Shown here piece after piece: positions 17,132 through 27,561 of a stretch of DNA of 64,000 nt; position 1 is the stretch's first letter, and each line of letters starts with the position of its first letter. The translations under genes and the position numbers were made by a program. The notes beneath the pieces are model-generated. The model searched no databases. It saw only the letters and a list, made by a program, of their open reading frames with translations, and was not told the DNA's origin. Origin of the DNA: Arthrobacter sp. OAP107 (GTDB lineage Bacteria; Actinomycetota; Actinomycetes; Actinomycetales; Micrococcaceae). Location: NCBI RefSeq assembly GCF_040546765.1, contig NZ_JBEPOK010000001.1, positions 4,774,001-4,838,000 on the forward strand, written 5' to 3'.

Positions 17132-18229
17132 CTAGCCCGGGATGATCCCATCTTTATGAGGCCGGTTTTTCCGCGGCCCATCTTCCCGCGGCTCTTCCCG
17201 CGGCGGCGCGGTGGACTCCCTGACCACCAGCTCAGTGGCAAGCTCCACCCTCCGCGAATCCAGCAGCTCTCCGCGCATCTGGCGCAGCACGAACCGCAGG
17301 GCAGTGGCACCCATCTCCTGCAGCGGCTGGGAAACCGACGTCAGCGGCGGCACCGACTCCTCGGCCTGGTAAGTGCCGTCGAAGCCCACCAGGCTCATGT
17401 CCTCGGGCACCCGGATTCCCTGCCGGCGCGCTTCGGCGAGAACCCCCAGGGCAATGCTGTCGCTGCCGGCAAAGATGGCCGTGGGAGGCTGTTCCAGTCC
17501 AAGCAGGTGCTTCATGCCCTTGGCCCCATGCTCCGAGCGGAACTGGCCCGACAGCACATACTCGTCCTCGACGCGCACACCGGCCGATCTCATGGCCGCC
17601 ATAAATCCGTGCAGCCTCGCCTGGTTGCATTCGGCCGCGTCGGGGCCGCCGAGGTAGGCAATCCTGCGGTGGCCAAGCTCCAGCAGGTGGGAGGTCGCAG
17701 CCTTCCCCCCTGCCCAGTTGCTTGCCCCGACGCTGACCACGTCCCCGGGCGGAGGATTCAGGGGATCAATGACCACCACGGGGATTTTCCGCCGGTGAAA
17801 GGCATCCAACTGGGCGTCCCCGAAAGCTGATGTCACGACGATCATGCCGCACCGGCCCTCGTCGACGATCCGCTGGGCGCGCTGCTCCGGGGTCAGGGTT
17901 GATGCGCCCTGCTTGCCGGTGACATTCAGGAGCACTTCGATGTCCGAGACGGCTGCGGACTCCACCACGCCGTTGAGCACTTCTACGGCATAGCCGGACT
18001 CGAGGTTGTCGATGACCACCTCGACCATCTGCCGCCCCGAAACGTTCCGGCGGTTTTGGAGCGGCGACTTGTAACCGGTCCGCGCCAGCGCGGTCAGCAC
18101 CTTGGCGCGGGTGTCCGCAGAGACGTCGTCCCTGCCGTTGATCACCTTAGAGACGGTAGGAGTGGACACACCTGCCTCCCTGGCCACGGCCGCCAACGTG
18201 AGCTTGCCTTGAGATTCGATACTGGACAT
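17132..18229 (-). CDS. LacI family transcriptional regulator of the adjacent glycoside operon
   Basis: 365 aa. An N-terminal HTH (TLAAVAREAGVSTPTVSKVINGRDDVS) and hinge are followed by a periplasmic-binding-protein-like sensor domain (~65-340) with SLVGFDGTYQAEESVPPLTSV. The C-terminal ~25 residues are rich in Arg, Glu, Lys and Pro. The ATG at 18229 has AAGGGAG upstream; the frame extends to 18367 without a better start. It is divergent from the ABC importer operon, with TTTCGAAA-type palindromes in the shared region. It is therefore the likely local repressor. Confidence 0.9.
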   Translation of the reverse strand: MSSIESQGKLTLAAVAREAGVSTPTVSKVINGRDDVSADTRAKVLTALARTGYKSPLQNRRNVSGRQMVEVVIDNLESGYAVEVLNGVVESAAVSDIEVLLNVTGKQGASTLTPEQRAQRIVDEGRCGMIVVTSAFGDAQLDAFHRRKIPVVVIDPLNPPPGDVVSVGASNWAGGKAATSHLLELGHRRIAYLGGPDAAECNQARLHGFMAAMRSAGVRVEDEYVLSGQFRSEHGAKGMKHLLGLEQPPTAIFAGSDSIALGVLAEARRQGIRVPEDMSLVGFDGTYQAEESVPPLTSVSQPLQEMGATALRFVLRQMRGELLDSRRVELATELVVRESTAPPREEPREDGPRKNRPHKDGIIPG

Positions 18230-18237
18230 TCGCTCCC

Positions 18238-18256
18238 TTTTCGAAAGTTTTCGAGA
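18238..18256. promoter_or_regulatory. Putative LacI operator near the lacI-type gene start
   Basis: TTTTCGAAAGTTTTCGAGA contains two TTTCGA-type half patterns, starting 9 nt upstream of the regulator ATG (18229). The core resembles the palindrome at 18374-18387, which supports autoregulation. Confidence 0.45.
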
Positions 18257-18373
18257 CCTCAGTCTGCCGGGACGATCCAGTTTCGTCAACGGCCCGACGT
18301 CGTCCTGAACTACTGCAGACCCTTGACGCATCAGGATCTCCTCGTTATGTTTTATCTCACACCGCAAGTTTTA

Positions 18374-18387
18374 TCGAAATATTTCGA
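18374..18387. promoter_or_regulatory. Perfect 14-bp palindrome, probable LacI-family operator
   Basis: TCGAAATATTTCGA is a perfect palindrome. It lies within a longer imperfect inverted repeat running from CCGCAAGTTT (18362) to AAACTGCGG (18387-18395). It is 121 nt upstream of the substrate-binding protein gene. CG-containing palindromes are typical of LacI-family operators; the assignment to the adjacent regulator is inference. Confidence 0.6.
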
Positions 18388-18508
18388 AACTGCGGAGCAT
18401 GCCTTAGCAAACAGTTCAGGGGCTGTGCCGCCGGATTTCGGGCGGGCTCCCGTACACGCAAACCCGGGCTATCAGCGTCGAGCCCGATGGATGAATGGAA
18501 ATGTTTAG

Positions 18509-19831
18509 ATGACAACTCGAAAGTTGCGTTCAGTCGCGATGGCAATCTCAGCAGCCGCCCTTTCAGTGAGCCTGGCGGCCTGCGGGTCCAGCGGTCCGGC
18601 CGGATCCACCGCGGGCGGCGACGGTTCAGCCACCATGTGGGGCCTGACGGGCGGAAACCAGCCGGTGCTGCAGAAATCCGTCGAGGCCTGGAACAGCGCA
18701 CACTCCGACCAGTCCATCAAACTCGACTTCTTCGCCAACGATGCCTACAAGACCAAGGTCCGCACGGCCGTCGGCGCCGGCGAAGGCCCCACCTTTATCT
18801 ACGGGTGGGGCGGCGGTGTCCTGAAGTCCTACGTTGATGCGGGCCAGGTGGAGGACCTCTCGGCCTTCGTCGAGGACAACCCTGAGGTGAAGGACCGCTA
18901 TCTTCCCGCCGTCCTGAAGAACGGCGAGATCGGCGGCAAGACCTACGCCCTGCCCAACAACAACGTCCAGCCCGTGGTTCTGTACTACAACAAGGAAGTC
19001 TTCGACAAGGTTGGCGCACAGCCGCCGAAGACCTGGGACGAGCTGATGGCACTCGTGCCCAAATTCAAGGACGCCGGAGTCGCGCCGTTCTCCCTGGGCG
19101 GCCAGTCCAAGTGGCCGGACCTGATGTGGCTGGAGTACCTCGTTGAGCGAATCGGCGGTCCCGAGGTCTTCGCGAACATCGCTGCCAATAAGCCCAACGC
19201 CTGGTCCGATCCTGCGGTGACCGAGGCGCTGACCAAGATCCAGCAGCTGGTCGACGCCGGCGGCTTCGTGAACGGCTTCTCCTCCATCGCCGCGGACAGC
19301 AATGCCGACCAGGCCCTGCTCTACACGGGCAAGGCTGCCATGGTCCTGCAGGGCGGCTGGATCTACCAGGGCATGAAGAAGGACGCCGGCAGCTTCGTCA
19401 CTGGAGGCAAGCTCGGCTTCACCACCTTCCCCGCCGTCGAAGGCGGCAAGGGCGACCCCGCCAACGTTGTGGGCAACCCCTCCAACTTCTGGTCCATCTC
19501 CGCGAAGGCCAGCGACGAGCAGAAGAAGGCGGCCCTCAACTACGTCAAAGAGGGCATGTTCACTGACGCGGACACCGACGCCCTCATTGCTTCCGGCGCC
19601 GTCCCTGTAGTCAACGGCATCGACAGCAAGCTCGAGGCTTCACCGGACAAGGACTTCCTCACCTTCGTCTACGGCCTGGCCAAGAAGGCGCCGAGCTTCA
19701 CACTCTCCTGGGACCAGGCGCTGAGCCCCGCACAGGGCGACGCGATGCTGTCCAACCTTGACCAGATCTTCCTCAAGAAGATCACCCCGGAGCAGTTCAT
19801 CTCCACGATGAACGCCACGATCGGGAAGTAG
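18509..19831 (+). CDS. ABC transporter sugar-binding lipoprotein (CUT1)
   Basis: 440 aa extracellular solute-binding protein of family 1. The signal peptide ends in the lipobox LAAC, with Cys about residue 25, so it is a lipoprotein. The mature part shows the usual block PNNNVQPVVLYYNKEVFDKVG and a C-terminal LSPAQGDAMLSNLDQIF. It captures a sugar or glycoside for the two permeases that follow at once. The ribosome site is weak (GGAAATG). The downstream oxidoreductase genes suggest a glycoside as ligand rather than a simple hexose. Confidence 0.9.
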   Translation: MTTRKLRSVAMAISAAALSVSLAACGSSGPAGSTAGGDGSATMWGLTGGNQPVLQKSVEAWNSAHSDQSIKLDFFANDAYKTKVRTAVGAGEGPTFIYGWGGGVLKSYVDAGQVEDLSAFVEDNPEVKDRYLPAVLKNGEIGGKTYALPNNNVQPVVLYYNKEVFDKVGAQPPKTWDELMALVPKFKDAGVAPFSLGGQSKWPDLMWLEYLVERIGGPEVFANIAANKPNAWSDPAVTEALTKIQQLVDAGGFVNGFSSIAADSNADQALLYTGKAAMVLQGGWIYQGMKKDAGSFVTGGKLGFTTFPAVEGGKGDPANVVGNPSNFWSISAKASDEQKKAALNYVKEGMFTDADTDALIASGAVPVVNGIDSKLEASPDKDFLTFVYGLAKKAPSFTLSWDQALSPAQGDAMLSNLDQIFLKKITPEQFISTMNATIGK

Positions 19832-19835
19832 CGGC

Positions 19836-20738
19836 GTGACCATCACCAGTTCCAACCGCCGGCGGGTCCGCGACACGGGCCCGTCGGGGTGGCTGGCAGC
19901 GCCAGCCCTTGTCTTCTTCCTGGTGTTCGCCGTCGTCCCGCTGGCCGGCGTCGTTTTCCTCAGCTTCACCAGCTGGGACGGCCTGCGCGAGATCCGGCTC
20001 GAGGGTCTGGCCAGCTGGACCACGGTAGTCACCGACCCCGTCACCGGCAACGCCCTGCTGGTGACCGCCAAGATCATGTTCTTCTCGTTCATCGTCCAGG
20101 CACCGATCAGCCTGATGCTCGGAGTCTTCACGGCAGGAGGCCAGAAGTACCGGGCAGCCCTCGCGGTCCTGTACTTTTTGCCGCTCCTGCTCTCCTCGGC
20201 CGCCGTTGCCATTGCCTTCAAGGCGCTGCTGGACCCGAACTTCGGCCTTGGCCCGGGCCTCCAGGTGCCCATCCTGATTCAGGACTGGCTGGGAAACTCC
20301 GACCTCGTCCTGTTCGTGGTGGTCTTCGTCATCGCGTGGCAGTTCGTTCCGTTCCATACCCTCATCTACCAAGGCGGCGTCCGGCAGATCCCCGCCTCGC
20401 TGTATGAGGCCGCGGAAATCGACGGCGCGGGCCGGGTCAGGCAGTTCCTGAACATCACGCTGCCCCAGCTGAAATACACCATCATCACTTCCTCCACCCT
20501 CATGGTGGTGGGCAGCCTGGCCTACTTCGACCTGATCTTTGTTCTCACCGGCGGAGGCCCGGGCTACAGCACACGCCTGCTGCCGCTGCACATGTACCTG
20601 ACGGGCTTCAAAGCGAACGACATGGGTGCTGCGAGCGCACTGGGCGTCATCCTGATCGTCATCGGACTGGGCCTGGCCCTGCTCCTGCAGCGCCTCGGCG
20701 GCAAGAACCGGAACGACAGCCAATTGGAAGGAGCCTGA
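19836..20738 (+). CDS. ABC transporter permease, MalF-like (CUT1)
   Basis: 300 aa, six predicted membrane segments. The cytoplasmic EAA loop is YEAAEIDGAGRVRQFLNITL. It starts with GTG at 19836, 4 nt after the binding-protein stop, and its TGA overlaps the ATG of the next permease. It forms the membrane channel with that permease. No ATPase gene is present in the operon, so a shared MsiK-type ATPase encoded elsewhere is presumed. Confidence 0.9.
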   Translation: MTITSSNRRRVRDTGPSGWLAAPALVFFLVFAVVPLAGVVFLSFTSWDGLREIRLEGLASWTTVVTDPVTGNALLVTAKIMFFSFIVQAPISLMLGVFTAGGQKYRAALAVLYFLPLLLSSAAVAIAFKALLDPNFGLGPGLQVPILIQDWLGNSDLVLFVVVFVIAWQFVPFHTLIYQGGVRQIPASLYEAAEIDGAGRVRQFLNITLPQLKYTIITSSTLMVVGSLAYFDLIFVLTGGGPGYSTRLLPLHMYLTGFKANDMGAASALGVILIVIGLGLALLLQRLGGKNRNDSQLEGA

Positions 20739-21640
20739 TGGCTTCCACGACCCAGCTCCCCACAGCGCCGGAGGCACCCGCCCTCCCCCAGGCCGCGCCG
20801 CGCCCGAACTCCAGGCGCGCCGGCCGGCGCCGGCCAAACCTTCCCGGCGGGCTGGGCGGCTGGCTTTGGCTCGCGGTGATCGTCCTGCCCATCTACTACG
20901 TGGTGATTACCAGCCTGAAGAACCAGGCAGGCTTCTTCGCTACCAACCCGATGCTCCCGCCAGCCGAGCCGACGCTGGACAACTACAAGCTGGTGCTGGA
21001 AAACGACTTTGCCCGGTACTTCCTGAACAGCGTGGTGGTTACGCTGGGCACGGTCATTCCTTCCCTCTTCGTCTCATTCATGGCTGCCTACGCGATTGTC
21101 CGGGGCAAGGGACGGTTCGTGAGCTGGACCAACAACCTGTTCCTTTTGGGCCTGGCCATTCCGCTGCACGCCACCATCATCCCGATCTACTGGATGATCA
21201 CCCGGGCCCACCTCTACGACACCCTGCTGGCGCTGATTCTGCCGTCCATCGCGTTCGCCATTCCGGTCTCCGTCCTCATCCTCTCGAACTTCATGCGGGA
21301 CGTCCCGAACGAGCTGTTCGAGTCGATGCGCCTGGACGGCTGCTCGGACTGGGCCATGCTGTGGCGGCTGGCCCTGCCGATGACCAAACCAGCAGTGATC
21401 ACGGTGGGCATCTACAACGCCCTGCACGTCTGGAACGGCTTCCTCTTCCCGCTGATCCTCACCCAGAGCCCGGGCACCCGGGTGCTGCCGCTGTCGCTGT
21501 GGACGTTCCAGGGCGAATTCAGCGTCAACATCCCCGCCGTGCTCGCCTCGGTGGTGCTGGCCACGCTGCCGCTGCTGGTCCTGTACATCGTTGCCCGCCG
21601 CCAGCTGATCAGCGGCCTGACCGCTGGTTTCAGCAAGTAA
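20738..21640 (+). CDS. ABC transporter permease, MalG-like (CUT1)
   Basis: 300 aa. A proline-rich N-terminal tail (~40 residues) precedes six membrane segments. The EAA loop is FESMRLDGCSDWAMLWRLAL. The ATG overlaps the stop of the preceding permease (TGATG), with GGAAGGAG upstream, indicating translational coupling. It ends in ISGLTAGFSK, the usual MalG-type C-terminus. It pairs with the 19836 gene. Confidence 0.9.
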   Translation: MASTTQLPTAPEAPALPQAAPRPNSRRAGRRRPNLPGGLGGWLWLAVIVLPIYYVVITSLKNQAGFFATNPMLPPAEPTLDNYKLVLENDFARYFLNSVVVTLGTVIPSLFVSFMAAYAIVRGKGRFVSWTNNLFLLGLAIPLHATIIPIYWMITRAHLYDTLLALILPSIAFAIPVSVLILSNFMRDVPNELFESMRLDGCSDWAMLWRLALPMTKPAVITVGIYNALHVWNGFLFPLILTQSPGTRVLPLSLWTFQGEFSVNIPAVLASVVLATLPLLVLYIVARRQLISGLTAGFSK

Positions 21641-21669
21641 GCAGACGGAAATTCACGAAAGGACACTTG

Positions 21670-22878
21670 ATGACAACGGTAAAGCCGCTGCGGGTAGGCA
21701 TGGTGGGCTACGCGTTCATGGGCGCCGCCCACTCCCACGCCTGGCGGACAGCACCCCGCTTCTTCGACCTGCCCCTGCAGCCGCAGCTCACCGCCGTCGC
21801 CGGCCGGAACGCTGCCAGCGTCCGGGCAGCCGCGGACAAGCTCGGCTGGGAGTCGACTGAAACGGACTGGCGCCGCCTGGTCGAACGCGACGACATCGAC
21901 CTGATCGACATCTGCACCCCGGGCAACACGCACGCCGGGATCGCCACCGCCGCGCTCGAGGCCGGCAAGCACGTGCTGTGCGAAAAACCGCTCGCCAACT
22001 CCGTCGAGGAAGCGGAGCGGATGGCCATCGTGGCTGAAGCCGCCGCCAAGCGGGGCGTCTTTGCGATGTGCGGGTTCAGTTACCGCCGCACGCCTGCGCT
22101 GGCACTTGCCAAGCGGATGGTGGACGAGGGCCGGCTCGGGACCATCCGGCATGTCCGCGCCCAGTACCTGCAGGACTGGCTGTCCGATGAGAACGCCCCC
22201 ATGACCTGGCGGCTGGACAGGAGCAAGTCCGGGTCCGGATCCCTGGGCGACATCGGTGCACACAGCATCGACGCAGCCCAGTGGATCACCGGGCAGAGCA
22301 TCACCGGCGTTTCCGCACTTCTGGAGACTTTCGTTCCCGAGCGGCCCCTCGCCGGGGACCTCGTGGGCCTGGGCGGTCATGGCGACGCCGGCCGGGATGC
22401 GCCGCGCGGGGCTGTCACCGTGGATGACGCCGCGATCTTCAGCGCCCGCTTTGAAGACACAAGGTTCGACGGCGGCGGCACTTCAGCGGGCGCCATCGGG
22501 GTTTTCGAGGCAACCCGTTACGCGCTCGGGCGGAAGAACGCGATGCGGCTGGAACTGAACGGAACCAGGGCGTCCCTCGCCTTCGACTTCGAGGACATGA
22601 ATGCCCTCTCCTTCTACGATGCCGCCGAATCGCCCGACGCCGGCTTCCGCCGGATCTTCGTCACCGAACCTGAGCATCCCTACGCCGGCAACTGGTGGCC
22701 CACCGGGCACGGTCTCGGGTACGAACACGGCTTCACCCACCAGGTGGTGGACCTCGTTCACGCCCTGGCGCAGGGCACGCAGCCGGAACCGTCCTTCGCG
22801 GCCGCCCTGCAGGTCCAGCGTGTGCTGGCCGCCGTGGAGGCCAGCGCAGCGAACGCCAGCCAGTGGCAGAAAGTGTAG
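21670..22878 (+). CDS. Gfo/Idh/MocA family NAD(P)-dependent oxidoreductase (first copy)
   Basis: 402 aa. The Rossmann domain begins VGMVGYAFMGAAHS, the cofactor/catalytic motif is CEKPLANSVEEAERMA, and the C-terminal substrate domain has DIGAHSIDAAQWITG, where the conserved His acts in catalysis in this family. Such enzymes oxidise or reduce a ring hydroxyl of sugars, inositols or glycosides. The ATG at 21670 has GAAAGGAC upstream, 29 nt after the permease. With the TIM-barrel and ThuA genes downstream it suggests 3-keto sugar chemistry; the substrate is not known. Confidence 0.88.
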   Translation: MTTVKPLRVGMVGYAFMGAAHSHAWRTAPRFFDLPLQPQLTAVAGRNAASVRAAADKLGWESTETDWRRLVERDDIDLIDICTPGNTHAGIATAALEAGKHVLCEKPLANSVEEAERMAIVAEAAAKRGVFAMCGFSYRRTPALALAKRMVDEGRLGTIRHVRAQYLQDWLSDENAPMTWRLDRSKSGSGSLGDIGAHSIDAAQWITGQSITGVSALLETFVPERPLAGDLVGLGGHGDAGRDAPRGAVTVDDAAIFSARFEDTRFDGGGTSAGAIGVFEATRYALGRKNAMRLELNGTRASLAFDFEDMNALSFYDAAESPDAGFRRIFVTEPEHPYAGNWWPTGHGLGYEHGFTHQVVDLVHALAQGTQPEPSFAAALQVQRVLAAVEASAANASQWQKV

Positions 22879-22887
22879 GTAAACGCG

Positions 22888-23892
22888 ATGACACGACCCG
22901 TAACGCTCTTCACCGGCCAGTGGGCCGATCTGCCATTCGAGGAGGTGGCCCGGCTAGCCGGAGAGTGGGGCTTTGACGGCCTGGAGATCGCCTGCTGGGG
23001 TGACCATCTCGATCCGTGCCGTGCCGCAAAGGATGATTCCTACCTCCAGGGACGGCTGGACATCCTCGAGAGGCACAACCTCAAGGTGTTCGCCATCGCC
23101 AACCACCTCACCGGGCAGGCTGTTTGCGACGACCCGATCGACGAGCGCCACCAAGGCATCCTGCCCCCTGAAGTCTGGGGCGACGGCGAACCCGAGGGCG
23201 TCCGGGCCAGGGCGGCACAGTCGATGATGGACACTGCCAGGGCCGCGGCCAGGCTGGGAGTCAAAACAGTAACCGGGTTCACCGGTTCCTCCATCTGGAA
23301 GGCCGTTGCGATGTTTCCGCCCGCTTCGGAGGCCATGATCGATGCCGGTTACCGGGACTTCGCGAACCGGTGGAACCCCATCCTCGACGTCTTTGACGAG
23401 GTGGGGGTCCGTTTCGCCCTCGAGGTGCACCCCTCCGAGATCGCCTACGACTACTGGACCACCAAGCGAACCCTGGAGGCTATCAGCCACCGGAGTGCCT
23501 TCGGCCTGAACTTCGACCCCTCCCACTTCATCTGGCAGGACCTTGACCCGGTAATGTTCCTGCAGGACTTCGCCGAGCACATCCTGCACGTGCACGTGAA
23601 AGAGTCGGTGCGCCAGCTCGACGGGCGGAACGGCCGGCTCGGCTCGCACCTGGCCTGGGCTGATCCGCGTCGTGGCTGGGACTTCGTCACCGCGGGGCAC
23701 GGCGACGTGCAGTGGAACAGGATCTTCCGCACCCTGAACGCGATCGGCTATACCGGCCCCACCAGCATCGAATGGGAAGACGCCGGGATGGACCGGCTGA
23801 CCGGCGCGCCGCAGGCACTCGCCCTGGTCAAGGGTCTCGCGGCCATTGCCCCGCTCGCCGCGGCATTCGACGCCGCCTTCGCCACCCGCTAA
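22888..23892 (+). CDS. Sugar phosphate isomerase/epimerase-like TIM barrel protein
   Basis: 334 aa, xylose-isomerase-like (AP endonuclease 2) TIM barrel. Likely metal ligands lie in FALEVHPSEIAYD (Glu), LNFDPSHFIWQ (Asp/His), HVHVKES (His) and SIEWEDAGMD (Glu). This family includes epimerases, inosose dehydratases and enzymes acting on 3-keto-glycosides. It starts 9 nt after the first oxidoreductase, so it is clearly in the operon. A role after oxidation, as epimerase, isomerase or lyase, is inferred from context. Confidence 0.85.
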   Translation: MTRPVTLFTGQWADLPFEEVARLAGEWGFDGLEIACWGDHLDPCRAAKDDSYLQGRLDILERHNLKVFAIANHLTGQAVCDDPIDERHQGILPPEVWGDGEPEGVRARAAQSMMDTARAAARLGVKTVTGFTGSSIWKAVAMFPPASEAMIDAGYRDFANRWNPILDVFDEVGVRFALEVHPSEIAYDYWTTKRTLEAISHRSAFGLNFDPSHFIWQDLDPVMFLQDFAEHILHVHVKESVRQLDGRNGRLGSHLAWADPRRGWDFVTAGHGDVQWNRIFRTLNAIGYTGPTSIEWEDAGMDRLTGAPQALALVKGLAAIAPLAAAFDAAFATR

Positions 23893-23925
23893 ACCACCAA
23901 CACTGTTATCCAAAGGAGCCCTGTC

Positions 23926-24624
23926 ATGACCGAAAACAAGTCCGCCCTGGTGGTGCGCGGCGGCTGGGATGGCCACCAGCCCTTCGAGGCCACCGAGCTT
24001 TTTATCCCGTACCTGAAACGGAGCGACTACGACGTCCGGGTCGAGGAATCGCCCAAGGTCTACGCCGACGCCGCCTATATGGCGGGCGTGGACCTGATCG
24101 TGCAGTGCATGACCATGACCACGATCGAGAAGGACGAGTTCGAAGGGTTGCGGGCCGCCGTCGAAAATGGCACAGGCCTGGCCGGCTGGCACGGCGGCAT
24201 CGCGGATTCCTACCGTAATAACGCCGATTACCTGCACCTGATCGGCGGCCAGTTCGCCTGCCACCCGGGCAAGCACCCGGACGAGCGCACCGGCGAGCAG
24301 TCCGACAACTACGTGCCGTACACCGTGAACATGCTCCCGGCTGCCGACCACCACCCCATCACCGAGGGCATCTCCGACTTCGAACTTGTCACCGAACAGT
24401 ACTGGGTCCTGGCCGACGACTACATCGACGTCCTCGCCACCACTACCCAGAAGGTCCGCGAATGGGACCCCTGGCACCGCGAGGTGACCTCACCAGCCAT
24501 CTGGACCCGCCAATGGGGCAAGGGCCGGATCTTCGTCACTACCCCGGGCCATCACGTCGACATTCTCCAGGACACCAATGTCCGCACCATCATCGAAAGG
24601 GGCCTGCTGTGGGCAAGTCGCTAG
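23926..24624 (+). CDS. ThuA-like domain protein
   Basis: 232 aa, class I glutamine amidotransferase-like fold of the ThuA family (trehalose utilisation). Features are LVVRGGWDGHQPFEATELF at the start, LAGWHGG around residue 87, LIGGQFACHPG, and TTPGHHVDILQD near the end. There is no obvious amidotransferase Cys-His-Glu triad. ThuA proteins accompany Gfo/Idh dehydrogenases in disaccharide catabolism of rhizobia, where 3-keto sugars are intermediates. AAAGGAG precedes the ATG, and the 3' end overlaps the next gene by 16 nt. Confidence 0.88.
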   Translation: MTENKSALVVRGGWDGHQPFEATELFIPYLKRSDYDVRVEESPKVYADAAYMAGVDLIVQCMTMTTIEKDEFEGLRAAVENGTGLAGWHGGIADSYRNNADYLHLIGGQFACHPGKHPDERTGEQSDNYVPYTVNMLPAADHHPITEGISDFELVTEQYWVLADDYIDVLATTTQKVREWDPWHREVTSPAIWTRQWGKGRIFVTTPGHHVDILQDTNVRTIIERGLLWASR

Positions 24625-25739
24625 ACGCAGGAGAGCACACAAGAGTAGGAATCATTGGCTGCGGCGCCATCATCGCCCAGTACCTCGCGAATTTCCGCCG
24701 GCTGGACCAGATCGAATTGGTGGCCGTGGCCGACCTGGACCCCGCCCGCGCCCAGGCTGTTGCGGATGACTACGACGGCGTCCGCGCACTTTCCGTGGAC
24801 GGCCTCCTGGCCGCGGGCGACGTCGATCTCGTCCTGAACCTGACCATCCCCGCGGCCCACGCCGACGTCGCCCTGAAGGCCATTGCCGCCGGAAAGAGCG
24901 TTTACGGGGAGAAGCCGCTTGCAGCGACCACCGCCGAAGCGCGGCAGGTGCTGGATGCGGCACGCGAGGCGGGCGTCGTCGTCGGCTGCGCCCCCGACAC
25001 TGTGCTCGGCACCGGGATCCAGACCGCCCGGAAGGCGATCGACGACGGCCTGATCGGCGCGCCGATCAGCGCAACGGCCACCATGGTGACGCCCGGCCAT
25101 GAACGCTGGCATCCCAACCCGGACTTTTACTACCAGCCCGGCGGCGGGCCCCTGCTGGACATGGGTCCCTACTATGTGAGCGCGCTGGTCACGCTGCTGG
25201 GCCCGGTGGTCTCCGTGGTCGGTGCCGCCAGCCACACCCGCAGCGAGCGCACCATCGGTTCCGGGCCACGCGCTGGCGAGACGGTGCCGGTAGCGGTCGA
25301 CTCGCATGTCACTGGGGTGCTGGTGCATGCCTCCGGCGCACTGTCCACGCTGCTCATGAGCTTCGACGCCGTGAAGTCCAAGTCGCCCAACATCGAAATC
25401 CACGGTGAAAGCGGCTCCATGGCGGTACCCGACCCGAACCATTTCGACGGCGATGTACAGGTCTTCCCGCTGGGCGCGGACGACTGGCAGACCCTGCCGG
25501 TCTCTGCGGGCTACGTCGACTCCGGGCGCGGTTTCGGGATCGCCGACCTCGCCGCAACACCACAAGGCTCCGAGCCGCGCGCCGGAGGCCAGTTGGCCTA
25601 CCATGTCCTCGAAGTGATGGAGTCCATGCTGGCCTCGGCCCGGACGGGTTCAGCAGTGCAGATCAAGAGCACGGCGGCCCGTCCGGAGCCGGTGGAACTG
25701 ACGACGCTGGCGGCCCAGGTCGCCGAGGTCGGCTCGTAG
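24609..25739 (+). CDS. Gfo/Idh/MocA family oxidoreductase (second copy)
   Basis: 376 aa. The Rossmann motif is VGIIGCGAIIAQYL, the family motif GEKPLAATTAEAR, and the substrate-side block GGGPLLDMGPYYVSALVTLLG. Sequence and length differ clearly from the first copy at 21670, so it is not a recent duplicate. The start is GTG at 24609 with AAAGGGG upstream, overlapping the ThuA gene by 16 nt. The frame continues upstream inside ThuA, but no better start is seen. It is the last gene of the operon before a strong terminator. It may carry out the reverse redox step. Confidence 0.85.
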   Translation: MGKSLDAGEHTRVGIIGCGAIIAQYLANFRRLDQIELVAVADLDPARAQAVADDYDGVRALSVDGLLAAGDVDLVLNLTIPAAHADVALKAIAAGKSVYGEKPLAATTAEARQVLDAAREAGVVVGCAPDTVLGTGIQTARKAIDDGLIGAPISATATMVTPGHERWHPNPDFYYQPGGGPLLDMGPYYVSALVTLLGPVVSVVGAASHTRSERTIGSGPRAGETVPVAVDSHVTGVLVHASGALSTLLMSFDAVKSKSPNIEIHGESGSMAVPDPNHFDGDVQVFPLGADDWQTLPVSAGYVDSGRGFGIADLAATPQGSEPRAGGQLAYHVLEVMESMLASARTGSAVQIKSTAARPEPVELTTLAAQVAEVGS

Positions 25740-25766
25740 GAGCTCACTTCACCCTTGGACGGGTCC

Positions 25767-25794
25767 AGCGGCGGCGGTTATTTCCGCCGCCGCT

Positions 25795-25796
<2 letters not shown>
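25767..25796 (+). terminator. Intrinsic terminator at the end of the glycoside operon
   Basis: AGCGGCGGCGG (25767-25777) pairs with CCGCCGCCGCT (25784-25794) across a 6-nt loop, followed by TT. It lies 28 nt after the last operon gene and abuts the stop codon of the convergent HNH gene. Confidence 0.75.
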
Positions 25797-27480
<1,684 letters not shown>

Positions 27481-27540
27481 AGATACAGTCTGAGGAGGGG
27501 GTACGACATTAAAGGCCTATCCGGGACCAGATTCAGGCGC

Positions 27541-27561
27541 ATTCAAAAAACTTTTTTGAAT
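27541..27561. repeat. AT-rich perfect palindrome upstream of the HNH gene
   Basis: ATTCAAAAAA and TTTTTTGAAT flank one C. The 10-bp arms are perfect and stand out in GC-rich DNA. It lies between the HNH start (27480) and the IS110 remnant. It could be an operator, the target or edge of the insertion, or a bidirectional terminator for the flanks. Confidence 0.55.
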
